This document shows, in pieces, positions 33,601 to 45,020 of a stretch of 64,000 bases of DNA. The translations under genes were made by a program, and so were the position numbers. Where the stretch lies: assembly GCA_034509755.1 (NCBI GenBank), contig CM067539.1, positions 51,983,513 through 52,047,512 on the forward strand, given 5' to 3'. The notes beneath the pieces were generated by a model. It saw only the letters and a list, made by a program, of their open reading frames with translations, was not told the origin of the DNA and did not search any database. Each line of letters starts with the position of its first letter. The stretch's first letter is position 1. The DNA comes from Anisodus tanguticus. Lineage: Eukaryota > Streptophyta > Magnoliopsida > Solanales > Solanaceae.

Positions 33601-34440
33601 CTGTGGATTTTGCTCCCGCACTAGTAACATTCTTCCATGGGCATCATCCATAATGTACATGTCCATACTGATGGCATAGTGACTGAAATCTCTCAGGACA
33701 TTCCCTGGCCCTATGGCCTAAAGCTCCACATCCAGAACATAACTCAATGTCTGATAAACATACTCTGTAGTGTCTCTATCCACATTGCTGACATCGCCGC
33801 CTACTACTCCCAACATCTAACGGTTTTCGCCTGACTTCTACCTGGGAAATTCGGTCTGACACATCTTGCCTTATAAGTTCTTCGACACCTGTATCCATCC
33901 CAAACCTTGGTTTGTCTACTAGTTACTCCTTCCCCGCTTTGACTTGTTAGGGGCGACCCTTGGTTAACTGATGTCTATGATAATAGGTTTCTTAATCTTT
34001 CCAAAGGTTTATCCTATTAGGGTATTTGAATGTGACCTTGTTCGGAACTATAACTGGAGGTGATGTTGCATACACAAGGACACTTACCCTAACCCAAATG
34101 GAAACGACTGATGCGCTGATGACCTCTGTATTGTACGGGCTTTCTTATAACTCGACACTACTACTGGAATCGGTGGCACTCGAAAGGGTGATTTCTTGGG
34201 AATCTCAGATGGGTCCTCTTCTATAGATATATCTTCAGACGGATATTCCTCCATAGACAGATCTTCGTCCATGGATGGGTCTTCTTCCATAGAGTAACTT
34301 ACATCTCTTTCTGGTGTTCTTATATTTCCCAGATTCATACTGGTGGGTGGTTGTCAGCTAGTACCTTCTCCCGCTTTCCTAATCCATTTACTGCTATCAA
34401 AACTTTCTTTAGACCTCGACATTATTGAAAAGAAAGATCA
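33601..34440 (-). pseudogene. Gypsy B gag (Tekay-like), minus strand
   Basis: It begins close to the primer site. The minus strand reads MSRSKESFDSSKWIRKAGEG near 34420, then a run of acidic repeats (SMEEDPSMDEDLSMEEYPSE, about 34290-34200) and, after frame changes, a double Cys module ending in CSGCGALGHRARECPER (about 33738-33690), a C-x2-C-x4-H-x4-C knuckle. This matches gag nucleocapsids of Tekay-type elements. The major gag core between is not clear and pol was not found downstream, so the element looks internally deleted or non-autonomous. Confidence 0.7.
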
Positions 34441-34618
34441 AGATGAAAATATAAGGATTTAGTGACTTGTGACTTTGCTTCTATCACACTATCTAGATTT
34501 TCAAGAAAGGTAACAATCTTAAATGCCATGCAGCCTCTTGTTTGTAAGTGTGGCACGCAACACACCCATAAGCAAAATTCTACTAGACATGGCTTGTAGA
34601 CACCCTTAGGACTGACCT

Positions 34619-34630
34619 GCTCTGATACCA
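34619..34630 (-). other. Gypsy B primer-binding site (initiator-Met tRNA)
   Basis: GCTCTGATACCA on the plus strand is the exact reverse complement of TGGTATCAGAGC. It lies 3 bp inside the LTR edge at 34634 and fixes the minus-strand orientation. Confidence 0.9.
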
Positions 34631-34633
34631 CTT

Positions 34634-34801
34634 TGTCAAATCCGAACTTTGGGGGGTGTAGCCGGCATTTGGCTCCCTATGGCCGAGCGTATCGATCCTG
34701 ATATTTGTGACATAACCAACAACTCATGGGCAATGAGGCTTCTGACACATACTCCACTAAATGAGGACATAGCCACCTACACTCAGAAAAGGCCTAAACT
34801 A

Positions 34802-34851
<50 letters not shown>

Positions 34852-36103
34852 ACAAAGCCATCATAAGTACACTGACTCTACAAGCCTCTAAATAGTATAC
34901 TATCAACAATTGGTTGGGAAAGAGCCCTATCATACCTAACTATATACATGTACACATATGTCATACCTACCAGCTCACTATAAAGCTCCGGAAGGAAGGA
35001 GTGAGACAACCTCAGTTGAATCGAGTCCTACTATGAGAAAGGCCTCTACATCTTTACATACACCTGCGGCATGAATGCAGTGCCCCCGAAAAAGGGAATC
35101 AGTACCAAATATTTTACTAAGTATGTAAAGCATGAATAATAGTAAAAATTTGTAAGCTGTAAAGAAAAACATATATGTGATATGAAAAAAATATTTGTAA
35201 GGTTAAGCATGAGCAACCTGAGCCGCATGGGTGCATAGTGAAGCTCTGAAACTTAGTACAACCTATTTGGATTGGCCTTTACTATACAAACTACCCTCAT
35301 CATATAGTGCGAAGCATAACATATCATTGATCATAGGTATATGTATAAAAATGCAATGCAATATGCATCCTAGCTCATGTATGTGTTGCGGAATGTGCAA
35401 TCCGATCCAACATATGCATATAAAGTGCTCTAAGGTGGTACCTATGTGTCTCATAGCCTGTCCATAGGACCTACTGTCTTTAGGTTGGACTATGTGTTTC
35501 ACCAGACCATCCATAGTCAACCATAACTATACGCCTATGTGTATCATAGTCCGTCCATAGGGCATATAATCTTGGAATAACTGTGCACCTATGCGTATAT
35601 AGTTCGTCCATAGGGAGTGCAACTCGTGTATGTGCAATGAACAAATATGCAGTGCAGTGACCCTTATGTAAGTGTTGATAACCATGCTCGCATGCCATGC
35701 ATATAATGATACTTTGGGAATCGGGGTGTGAACAACCGACTATGATAACACTGACTCCTTGACCCTTTTGGAACTCATAAACTTGTTTAGCTTATTCTTA
35801 TAAGTACTCTTTGATCGACTCGATGACTATACCTTAGAAAGCTTTCTTTCGAAGACTAATGATACGATCGATAATCAACAACGAATATCATAGGAACATG
35901 AATAACAATGACTACTTCTTAACATAGGACTTTGATGGATAATAGAGTAGAGTAAGCCTTCGATCCGTTTAACTTCCAAACACTCCGGTACTTTCATAAT
36001 CAAGTTGTAAGCCTTCATTACGCCTCTGTAAGGTTGTATCTCCTCTCAGGACTTCGATATCCATTGTCATCCGGGAAGAACGCGAAACTAGTAGGGTGTA
36101 ACA
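34634..36103 (-). repeat. Gypsy B 5' LTR
   Basis: This 1470-bp LTR runs on the minus strand from TGTTACACCC (complement ends at 36103) to TTTGACA at 34634, next to the primer site. Ends resemble the LTR at 1671-3589 (TGTTACATCC). It contains an AT/GT microsatellite (34804-34851) and a degenerate repeat (CCTATGTGTATCATAG type, 35440-35620, four units of about 45-55 bp). It interrupts the L1 LINE, whose RNase H segment starts at 36104. Confidence 0.85.
34804..34851. repeat. AT/GT microsatellite
   Basis: A run of AT dinucleotides followed by GT dinucleotides, about 48 bp, inside the gypsy B LTR. Confidence 0.95.
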
Positions 36104-36349
36104 GTTTTGGTATGCTTAAAGATATAAATAGATTCAACGAGATGGTCAGATTTCAATTTTCACACTGCTTCGGGGAGGAGAATCAAATTGCAAATTTTTT
36201 TGCTAATTGGAGCCAAAACAACCGGGACACTACATTTTTCACGGAGGCCGTCAATTTATCTCGGCATATGAAAGCCACTTTGAAGATGGATAGAATGCAC
36301 TACCCCTTCTTCTGCATCAAGATTAACAAATCCAAATTTTATGCTTAGT
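36104..36349 (+). pseudogene. L1 LINE ORF2 RNase H-like C-terminus
   Basis: The plus strand reads FGMLKDINRFNEMVRFQFSH, CFGEENQIANFFANWSQ, the C-terminal RNase H block of plant L1 ORF2 (usual form FSHVFREGNQVADxLA). It ends at TAG near 36348. It most likely belongs to the L1 whose RT is at 26520-27890, separated by the gypsy B remnant and LINE B. The link is inferred from orientation and order. Confidence 0.65.
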
Positions 36350-36871
36350 TTGCTTTGGATAATATTTGGTACTTTTGCAGACTCTAATGAGGTAATAGAA
36401 CTTGTCAATTTATTTTGGTTAGGAAAGAGCAATTCTAGGCTTATTTCCACAAACAGTAAAGAATTGGGCTTGTCCAATTCTATATTAGGATATGAGGAGG
36501 TTAGACACCATGTTCCCCTCCATGTATTTTCCTATTGGATTTTAATCTATAGGTAGGGCCTAAACCCTAACCCCACCCAGATGGTGGAGTTAATTTAAAA
36601 ATAAAAGCTTTCTTGAGCCCTAAGAGGCGATTTTTGAATCTAACATCCTTTTTACAATAAAATCACTATATATGATCAAATCTTCATGGATTAAAATATC
36701 ATCAAACTTGTGATTTCTAGATTTGACTTCAAAAGAGGTAATCATATACCATCACTTGAAACTTATATACATAATGGTATTAGAGTATGGGTTGATATTT
36801 TATGAATTTTTTTTGAAGTTGTATTGGGGTATGTGATGAATCCTAGAATAGGGTGATTCTTGAATTAAAAG
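36350..36871. other. L1 3' end and unassigned flank of copia-2
   Basis: No convincing ORF. The first part is probably the L1 3' untranslated region. The last 330 bp are AT-rich and not recognised. Base 36871 ends the AAAAG target-site duplication of copia-2. Confidence 0.4.
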
Positions 36872-37039
36872 TGTAGGATTGTATTAATCTCCCTTGGGGA
36901 GTCTTTATCATTAATACAAATATATATAGGTGTACAATGTTGAATCCTTCTATAATAAGGATCTCAATCCTACCATAATTATACAATACGAAATATGGTA
37001 AATATGTAACCTAATCTAGGTAGTACACGTGCTAATACA
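36872..37039 (-). repeat. Copia-2 3' LTR
   Basis: 168 bp from TGTAGGATTG to GCTAATACA; next to it a purine tract in reverse complement (CCCGCTC..). Matches 41063-41226. Confidence 0.92.
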
Positions 37040-38484
37040 CCCGCTCAGTTGGAGCGGGAGAAGGCCGGACGCTAAGACTGATTTGAAGTCAAGGAAGAGC
37101 TGTCTAGGAAGGCCTTTGGTGAATATATCTGCATACTGATATGAAGAAGGCACATGCATCACCCTAACATGACCAAGAGCAACCTTCTCACGAACAAAGT
37201 GTATATCCATCTCAATGTGCTTGGTTAGCTGATGCTGAACCGAATTATGAGATAAATATATAGCGGATATGTTATCACAGTACACCAAAGACGCCTTACG
37301 CAAGGGACACTGCAGCTCCAAAAAAAGGTTTCGAAGCCAACAGATCTCAGCAACAACATTAGTAATGCCTCTGTACTCTACTTCTACACTCAAATGGGAT
37401 AGGGTGGCCTGCCTCTTGGCAGACCATGAAATGAGATTATCCCCTAAAAATACACAGTAGCCGGAGGTGGAGCATCGCGTGTCCGGACAACCAACCCAAT
37501 CAACATCCGTATAGGACAATAACCTGGTCGGTGCTGATGGGTATAGATGCAAACCATAATCAAACGTGCCCTTAACATACCGGATGATACATTTAAGAGC
37601 AGTAAAATGAGGCTCCCTGGGGGCATGCATAAATAAGCATACCTGCTTAACAACATAAGCAATATCAGGCCTGGTAAAAGTGAGGTACTGTAGTGCACCT
37701 ACAAGACTCTTGTAGAGAGTGGGATCTGACACGGAATTACCATCCAAAGCACTCAACTTTGATTTAGAGTCAACTGGAGTACACATGATCTTGTAATTTG
37801 CCATTTTAGCCTTGTATACAATCTCTTCTTCATACTTACGCTGACAAAGAAACATAGTATTTGCAGACCTGGTCACTGAAATCCCTAAAAAATAGCTCAA
37901 CTTCTCTAAGTCAGTCATAACAAATTCTGTTTTGAGCAGTGCAATAATCTCATTTTTTCAACAAGTTAGACGAGACAGTGAGCACAATATCATCAACATA
38001 CAACAATAAGTAAGCGGTGCTCTGACCTCGATGAAAAATAAAGAGAGAATTATCACATTTGCTACATACAAACCCAATCCGCATAATGTACTGTGCAAAA
38101 TGATTATACCACGCTCTAGGGGCCTGTTTCAAACCATAAAGTGACTTACGAAAGCGACATACACAATGAGGGACTGCTGGATTGACAAAACCAGGCGGCT
38201 GGTGCATGTAAATAGTTTTTTTTAATCCTCATGTAGAAATGCATTTTTCATATCAAGCTGATGTATCGGCCAATGCTTACCCGTAGAAATGCTCAAAACT
38301 GTACGAATGGTAGCCATTTAACAACTGGACTGAATATTTCACCACAATCAATGTCCTCTTGCTGATTAGTACCATTAGCCACAAGCCTCGCCTTATATAT
38401 TTCTAAGTCACCATTGTCTCTGTATTTGTGAAGAAAAAGCCACATGCATCGGATCACATTCACCATCTCCGGTCGAGGAACCAA
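37016..38484 (-). pseudogene. Copia-2 reverse transcriptase and RNase H
   Basis: The long frame 37918-37016 encodes the RT end and RNase H: LSYFLGISVTRSANTMFLCQ, LQYLTFTRPDIAYVV, LLSYTDVDWVGCPDTRCSTS, LVYCDNISAIYLSHNSV and YADIFTKGLP. The segment 38207-37950 has SLYGLKQAPRAWYNHF and the catalytic LLYVDDIVLTVSS. The segment 38484-38293 has the NVIRCMWLFLHKYRD block and EIFSPVV. Frame changes at about 37930-37950 and 38220-38330 break it. The last 37 codons of the frame run into the LTR. Confidence 0.92.
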
Positions 38485-39408
38485 ATCCCAAGTGTGCTAT
38501 TTTGTTAAAGCATTAAACTCCTCACACATGGCCGCATTCCAATTTTGGTATAGTTTGGCTTAATTTTGGATTTTTGGGAATTGGGGGTATGGTTTGTGTG
38601 GATAGGTTAAATTGGACTTTGGGTATGAAATTTCTGTGTTGGGCACGGGTTTCCATATGGTGCGAGGGTGCTGGCTGGGTATGTTTGCTGGGTCTCGGGT
38701 CGGGTTCACTGTGGAGGGTTAGAATCGGGTTTTGGTAAAGTTCGTTGGTCTATTGACTGGGTACAGTGCCGTATGTGGTTGGTGTTACCGATTTGGATGG
38801 GTAGATACTAGATATAGTGGGAAGGTGGTGTGGTATCGCTGATCTGGGTAGATCAAGACTGATCGAGGTTAATGATGTGGGGTAAAGTGTCGGTGGTGGG
38901 TTGGGACTGGTGGGTTGGTTGGGTATTGTGTTTATGGTGGTACTGTGTCAGTTTTCGTTGGTTGATGTGGCTACGGGGTGGTGTTTGGGTATTGGTGGCG
39001 ATACAGTGGTGGGGACGGTGATCGATGAGGGTACTACGATGTTGGGTCGATTGTCGGTAATGGTGGCAATCGGCGTTGATTGTGAGACAGAACAGATGGG
39101 TGGAGAAGACTCAGTGTTGTCGACAGTGGGTGGCAGAGTTTGGTTGGTAGTGGTGGTGGACACTGAAGCAGTGGTGGTGGCAGATCAGACTAGATGGGAT
39201 AGGGAGTTGACGATTGGACTGGAGGCCCTGACCTGTAAATGGACCTTTATGAGCTTCTAAAATATCTTTTAGTCCATGACCAATACCTTAGTTGGTCCTA
39301 TACATGTGACCCGCTATCAGAAAAAGATAGAGAGCTGGCGATCGGACTGCCGGCAGTGGGTGTTTGTGCGCCTACCACTGCCGGAACAGTGGCAGTCTTT
39401 CAGAATGC
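38485..39408 (-). pseudogene. Copia-2 integrase-RT linker
   Basis: On the minus strand this is a Pro/Ser/Thr-rich linker (for example [18 protein letters not shown] near 39140), usual between integrase and RT in copia elements. Its plus strand is very G/T-rich, which creates a spurious plus-strand ORF at 38901-39260. Confidence 0.6.
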
Positions 39409-40191
39409 TTATTGGATAAGCGGGGATGGGTCGGAATCTTCGAGGAATTGGTAATCAGTGACTCGAAATTTTTTAATGTTGTCAAACGGAAAAACATACT
39501 CAACAAAGGTGATGTGGTGAGAAATGATTATTTTGTCGGTGGATAGTTCATCGCACAAATACCCCTTATGGTTTGACGGGAAATCTAGGAATGCACACGG
39601 AGTAGATCTGGGTTCCAATTTGTGGCGGGGCGTGGATGTCAGATTAGGGTAACACAGACAATTGAAAATTCTAAGATGGTCATAGGTAGGGATCCGACGG
39701 TAGAGAATTTCGGTGGGTGTCCTATTTTGAATTGCACGGAGGTAAAATGTTGAGAATGTGTTCTACCATTTTTAGTGCATATACCCAAAAAGTAGAAGGG
39801 AGAGACGCATGGAAAAGGAGTGTACGATTCATATTATTAATGGTTCGGAGAATTCTTTCGGCTTTACCATTTTGAGGAGAGGCATATTGACACGAGAAAC
39901 GAAAAACCATATCGTTAGCCACACAAAATTTATGGAAGAATGAATTATTAAACTCACGACCATTATCACATTGAAATGATTTTATGTTTTTTCAAATTGC
40001 GTTTTGATCAGTGTATGAAACTTTATAAATTTGGAGAACACTTGAGATTTGAGTTTTAGTGGATAGACCCAAAAGAAGTGGGAGAAATCATCCAAAAATA
40101 CTAAATAATATTTATGGCCTAGGTTGCTAGTTATGGGAAAGGTCCATAAATCAGTGTGAATAATATCAAAGGGAGAGAAAGTGGTACTCAT
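39409..40191 (-). pseudogene. Copia-2 integrase
   Basis: Segments on the minus strand carry the first catalytic Asp (PFDIIHTDLWTFPI, 40191-39982), the FSCQYASPQNGKAERILRTI block with the Glu (39922-39722) and the C-terminal TPCAFLDFPSNHKGYLC block (39618-39409). The second Asp region (CDNGREF type) is near 39960 across a frame change. Several breaks make it non-functional. Confidence 0.88.
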
Positions 40192-40257
40192 AGAAGTCGT
40201 AAATGGTAGTGTAACGTGTTTCCCTAACTGATAGGAGGAGCAACTATGAGAAAGGTT

Positions 40258-40777
40258 TTATTTGTTACATTGGATTAAATTTTGGTTTCTAAGAGAATAA
40301 AAAATGTGAGACCCCGGATGACCAAGTCTACTATGCCACGTTGAGGGAGATATAGTTGTTAGAACGATGGGAAGAGTGACACTAGCAGCGGATGTGGGTA
40401 GGAAATGATATAGGTCCCCCTCACTATTGCATCTCGTAAGGAGTTTTCCGGTACGAAGATCCGTTACAGAAAATCCAAACTGGTCAAAAGTAATCGAGAC
40501 AGAATTATCGGTGGCAAATTTTCTAACAGAAATCAGATTTTTGATGATGTGTGGGACATAGAAGACGTTATTAAGAGAGAAGTTGGGATGCGGTGGTGGG
40601 TAAGGTGTGGCTAAATCCTTGAATCGGAATGCGATGACCATTACATATCATAATAGACTGTGGATTTTGTAGCTTGCACAGCTGAGGAAGATTACCAGAA
40701 TTGTGGGTGAGATGAGACGTGGCGCCCGTATCCATATACCACGCATTATCGGATTGTTGACGGGTCAAGGAAGCCAT
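40258..40777 (-). pseudogene. Copia-2 protease and GAG-pre-integrase
   Basis: The minus strand from 40777 reads MASLTRQQSDNAWYMDTGAT, with the protease active site D-T-G-A intact, then (40641-40258) NVFYVPHIIKNLISVRKFAT and TISPSTWHSRLGHPG, the GAG-pre-integrase part with the integrase His motif. An ATG lies immediately before the protease, so in this element the protease is at the start of the ORF. No gag was found between here and the 5' LTR. Confidence 0.88.
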
Positions 40778-41062
40778 TGATTTGTTCTCGGGTAAAGGAC
40801 AAAAGTTTAATTATTTTTGGGTAAGGAGAAAAGAAAGAAAATAGAAAGCAGAAACTATGATTCTCGGGCAGATGGGAATACACGAAAGCAAACACAGAAA
40901 ACAGAAAAAGCATGCTTTCTCTGCAAATTGAAACAATAAAAAAAGAAAGAAGATTCTTGGTAGAGGACAATGTTGCAGGGAAAAGACACAACAATTGATG
41001 TCTTCTGCGGACCAAGCTTCGAGAAAAGAAAAGAGGTGATAGGGTTTAGGCTTCTGATACCA

Positions 41063-41226
41063 TGTAGGATTGTATTAATCTCCTTTGGGGAGTCTTTCTC
41101 ATTAATACAAATATATAGGTGTACACTGTTGAATCATTCTACAATAAAGATCTCAATCCTACCATAATTATACAATACAAAATATGGTAAATATGTAACC
41201 TAATCTAGGTAGTACACGTGCTAATA
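41063..41226 (-). repeat. Copia-2 5' LTR
   Basis: 164 bp starting TGTAGGATTG and ending GTGCTAATA directly before the AAAAG duplication; the terminal CA is lost. An AT dinucleotide-length difference and about seven substitutions separate it from the other LTR. Confidence 0.9.
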
Positions 41227-41231
41227 AAAAG

Positions 41232-41800
41232 AACAAATGGAGATGACGATGAATAGTATCTCTTGAACGGTAAAGGTGTTGAATATTGTTCTTGATAATC
41301 TCGTTAGCTCTTAATGGTCACCTAGTATTGAATTATTAAGCATGACTTGTGAAAGAATTGTTGTTTGGGATTGAAAGAAGGCTTATATCCATTTTATGAA
41401 CTCGAAGTGAGTTGAGAATGATTTCCTCAAGCACAAATTAAGGCGAATCAATTATAACTGTGTAGATGGAGTTGATTTGGACTTTTTACGTATTGTTGAG
41501 CTTCATGGAGGAACTCAGCGAGTTAAGTTAAGATGTACCTTCCATTAGAGGTTTTTTTTGCTAAATATGCATGAAAATAAATTGAGAAAATGTCTAAAAT
41601 GTTTGTATAGTTTCGTATGAGCAAGCGAATTATGCATTCCATGTTTTCATTGATAAATTGTTCTATCGTATAGTTTAATTTCTATATTTCACAAGTTGGA
41701 TAATATATTGCCTTGTAATTAAAGATAGCACTATGACTAGTTTGAAATATTTTATGAAGTTTCTATGAGATTAAATAAATATTTTATGAAGTTTCTACGA
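41232..41800. other. Unassigned sequence after copia-2
   Basis: It continues the sequence interrupted by copia-2. Short open stretches on the plus strand (for example near 41350-41540) show no recognised domain. AT-rich after 41540. Confidence 0.3.
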
Positions 41801-42350
41801 GATTAAATGATAAGATTTGAGCTAAACTTTTGTCTTTCCATGCTTAACTTGATTTCGATAATATTGGGTTGTTTTCAAGTTGACGATAAGATTTGAGTTA
41901 AAAACTTTATACTACCATAGTTACTTAATTTCAATAGCAACTAATTGTTTTAAGTTGATAATGAGATTTGAGCTAAAACCTTATGTCGGTTCATTTAATT
42001 ATTTTTTTAAAATTTAGACATTACCGACCTCATGAGGCGGGTAAGTGATTTATTATTAATTAATTTACAGACCTTGTGAGGTCGGTACTATATTTATTTT
42101 AAAAATAATAACAAATTTACCGACATCATTTGGTCAGTAATTTTAATAAATATTCAGCTCATTTAAAAAAATTACCGACCTCATCCTACCTACGCTTTAG
42201 GTCGGTTTTGAGGTAGGTAAATGACCAAAATCGACCTCATTAGATCGATAATTTAGGTATGTAAAACAGGTTTTTATTAGTATATGCTTCCATAGTTACT
42301 TGATTTCAATAACATTAAATTATTTCAAGTTGTAATGAAAATAACATTTT
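41800..42350 (+). repeat. 76-bp tandem repeat, split by an inserted element
   Basis: Units share a core of the type ACTTGATTTC followed by GATAAGATTTGAGCTAAA. Cores start at 41847 and 41923 (76-bp period) and again at 42298. The larger gap after the second copy equals one unit plus about 300 bp of inserted sequence (described separately). A partial copy precedes at about 41795. Confidence 0.7.
41985..42284. mobile_element. Palindrome-rich insert (MITE- or CACTA-derived?)
   Basis: About 300 bp interrupt a tandem repeat. It is built from inverted copies of ACCGACCTCATGAGG/AGGTCGGT motifs (near 42026, 42080, 42118, 42176 and 42209), a subterminal-repeat pattern seen in non-autonomous DNA transposons. 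Terminal inverted repeats and the target duplication were not resolved, so the superfamily is open. Confidence 0.5.
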
Positions 42351-42691
42351 AAAGAATATTATTAAAAATGTTCATGGGCTAAAGATGATACATTCTTAAT
42401 GTTGAAAGGGCCTAAAGAGGGACAAATGATGAAGTTAAATGTTCTTGGAGAACCTTAGAACTAAGGAAGCATTCATTTCTCAGAGTTATGAAATGTTTGT
42501 CTAAAAATTACACAAGTTGTGTAGGAGAGAAAGTAGTTAAACACTTAAACCCAAAGATGGTTACGGCTAGTATCAGCCTCAAAGAAAAGATACATTTTGC
42601 GTGATTCGATACGCACGGCAACTTAGCTAGCCGGCATTGCCAATCGGATGTTTATCATTGGTCATAAGACATCCCATATCCTAGTTATGAG
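42351..42691. other. Unassigned sequence before copia-4
   Basis: No ORF or recognisable element. It ends at the AGGAT duplication (42692-42696) of copia-4. Confidence 0.4.
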
Positions 42692-42696
42692 AGGAT

Positions 42697-43185
42697 TGTT
42701 ATCTCGCCTGTGTTCAAAAAAATCAGAAAAAACAGAAACTGAAAAAATAATGCAGAAGTAAGAAAATATCCGAGACCACAGAATTCACTGTGTGTCCTTA
42801 AGGAATTTAATCCCCTCACTGTACCCGAGGTTATGGATTACTTCCTCCCAGGATAAAACGGATATACCTGTCGCAGGAGTAGCGGTACATCAAACGCCTT
42901 CGACTTCGACGAACTCAAAGTTGGCAACGAAACACAGTAAGACTCGATAGTTTTATTTGTGAAAAGAATGCAGAATTTTCAGATGCAGGAAAAAAATTTC
43001 AGTGTATTAAAAATGAGGCATTTCCTCAGTTTATATAGCCTCGAAGGTGCCTCTTCAGAATAGATTGGTGACTGTTCGGAAAGGCCTTTGCCTTTTTTTC
43101 CAGAAAAGAAGAAAAAAATTCATTTTTCCCTCCATTTCTCATTCACACCAACTTGGCTAGTTTTATTCATTAACTAGCTTTAACA
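42697..43185 (-). repeat. Copia-4 3' LTR
   Basis: 489 bp from TGTTATCTCG to CTTTAACA; next to it the reverse polypurine tract ATCCCCCAC. Contains the TATA box (plus-strand TTTATATA near 43031-43038) and the segment CTTAAGGAATTTA at 42797-42809 that is complementary to the primer site. Confidence 0.95.
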
Positions 43186-43742
43186 ATCCCCCACATGAAT
43201 GGGGAATGGCTATATGATGAAAAACATGCATGACAAAAACTGTGTGATTCGTAAGAAAGGATTAATCGCATCTGGATAAGTAGATTTCTCTTTGAACTTT
43301 CCGTAGTGAACATATGTCGGATATACTCCGTCAATCGGTAGATTTGATATCCTTGAACCGTCGAGCTTTGGTGTATACCTAGACAACCACATGTCACACA
43401 ATTAACCCTTTAACCGTCTTTGGTTCTCATTGTTTTGTTCGTTTTAGCCATGAACACTGCCTGGTTCATAAGTGCGTAGAGAATTGGCCTTACATAATTC
43501 TCCTTGAAGCGGCTTACACTTCACACTTACATAGGTGATTCCTAAATGTGTCATCCCGTAGATACACTATTTGATATACCCCGTACCAAACTTAGGAACC
43601 ATTAAAAAGTCGTAATGCTTTATCCTGGTACTGAACATTGTCTCATCACGAGAATGGACCAAAGATTATTGTGACAATGTTGAACCGTCATTAATGACTT
43701 TGTTTGATCTCTTTGAACCTAGATCTTGGGATCTCCAGTCTT
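43186..43742 (-). other. Copia-4 3' untranslated region
   Basis: 557 bp between the RNase H stop and the LTR, with no ORF of note. Several blocks are shared with the matching region of copia-5 (51444-52070): CTTGAACCGTC, a TGTTTTGTTCGTTTTAGCCATG-type stretch, CTTGAAGCGGCTTACAC-type and TCTTGGGATCTCCAGTC-type blocks, although the LTRs of the two elements are unrelated by eye. Confidence 0.65.
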
Positions 43743-45020
43743 CTAGGTAGAGTTACCGTCACGATGACTTGTCCTCGGCCATAGTCCCATTCCCCTTGAT
43801 GATCTTTCAACTACCTCTCTAGTTAGGCCTTTAGTTAGTGGATCCGACACATTATCTCTTGACTTAACATAGTCAATTGTGATAATTCCAAAGAGAGAGT
43901 AGTTGTCTAACGGTATTATGTCTTCGTCGTATGTGACGAGACTTTCCGTTGTACATAAGGCTCCCGCTCTTCCTATTGCCGCTTGGCTATCGCAATGTAT
44001 GCATATAGGAGCCAACGGTTTGGGCCAAAATGGAATATCTTCTAAGAAATTCCGAGCCATTCGACTTCTTCACCGGCTTTGTCTAAAGCTATGAACTCGA
44101 TTCCATTGTAGAGCGGGCGATACATGTCTGTTTGGATGACTTCCAAGACACTTTGCTCCTCCACCTATGGTAAAAACATATCCACTTGTGGATTTAGTTT
44201 CGATTGAACCGGTGATCCAATTTGCATCACCGTATCCTTCAATAACTCGCAGATGCCCGTTATAATGAAAAGCAAAGTTTTGAGTATGTTTTAAATACCC
44301 CAAAACTCGTTTCATTGCCAGCCAATGTTTTTGGTCGGGATTACTAGTGTAGCGACTTAGTTTACTTATAGCATACGCAATATCAGGTCGCGTACAGTTC
44401 ATGATATACATCAAACTTCCCAACACTCTGGCATAATCCAATTGAGAATGACTTTCACCTTTATTCTTTGCAAGAGCAACGTTCATATCAATTGGCGTCT
44501 TTGCAACTTTAAAGTCCAAATACTTGAACTTTTCAAGTACCTTTTCAATATAATGAGTTTGAGACAATGCTAGACCTTGAGGGGTCTTATGGATTTTAAT
44601 TCCCAGAATTAAATCGGCAACTCCTAAGTCTTTCATATCAAACTTACTAGCAAGCATGCACTTAGTAGCATTTATGTTAGCAATGTCGTTACTCATTATC
44701 AACATATCATCCACGTACAAACAAACAATGACTACGTGGTTCGGAGTGTTCTTAATGTAGACACATTTATCACACTCATTTATCTTGAATCCATTTGACA
44801 GCATTGTATGGTCAAATTTTGCATGCCACTGTTTGGGTGCTTGTTTTAGTCCGTAAAGAGACTTAACAAGTCGACACACCTTCTTCTCTTTCCTTGGAAC
44901 TACAAACCCCTCAGGTTGTTCCATGTAAATTTCTTCCTCTAACTCTCCATTTAAAAAGGCTGTTTTCACATCCATTTGATGGATTTCAAGACCGTACACG
45001 GCGGCTAATGCTACTAACAC
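43743..45020 (-). pseudogene. Copia-4 reverse transcriptase (main part) and RNase H
   Basis: The minus-strand frame from 45020 to 44070 holds LEIHQMDVKTAFLNGELEEE, SLYGLKQAPKQWHAKFDHTM, the catalytic VCLYVDDMLIMSND (YVDD near 44710), LILGIKIHKTPQGLALSQTH and the RNase H start GYGDANWITGSIETKSTSGY. A frame change near 44065 precedes ICIHCDSQAAIGRAG, IDYVKSRDNVSDPLTKGL and the end at 43743. Catalytic residues are present. The N-terminal RT block is at 45360-45542, on the other side of the 223-bp insert. Confidence 0.93.

Larger units (their letters stand above)
36872..41226 (-). mobile_element. Copia-2: gag-less Ty1/copia element
   Basis: A 4.36-kb minus-strand element flanked by the target-site duplication AAAAG (36867-36871 and 41227-41231). 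LTRs are 168 and about 164 bp with roughly seven substitutions visible between them; the right LTR lacks the final CA. An intact initiator-Met-type primer site is at 41051-41062 (TGGTATCAGAAG). Protease, integrase, RT and RNase H are present, but only about 280 bp separate the LTR from the protease, so gag is absent. It must depend on other elements for gag, unless the deletion came after insertion. Confidence 0.92.

Noticed and set aside
34649..34852. Plus-strand ORF ending in Ile-Tyr and Cys-Val repeats
   Set aside because: The end is a translation of the AT/GT microsatellite within the gypsy B LTR.
38901..39260. 119-codon plus-strand ORF rich in Val, Gly and Thr
   Set aside because: It is the complement of the Pro/Ser/Thr-rich integrase-RT linker of copia-2 on the minus strand.
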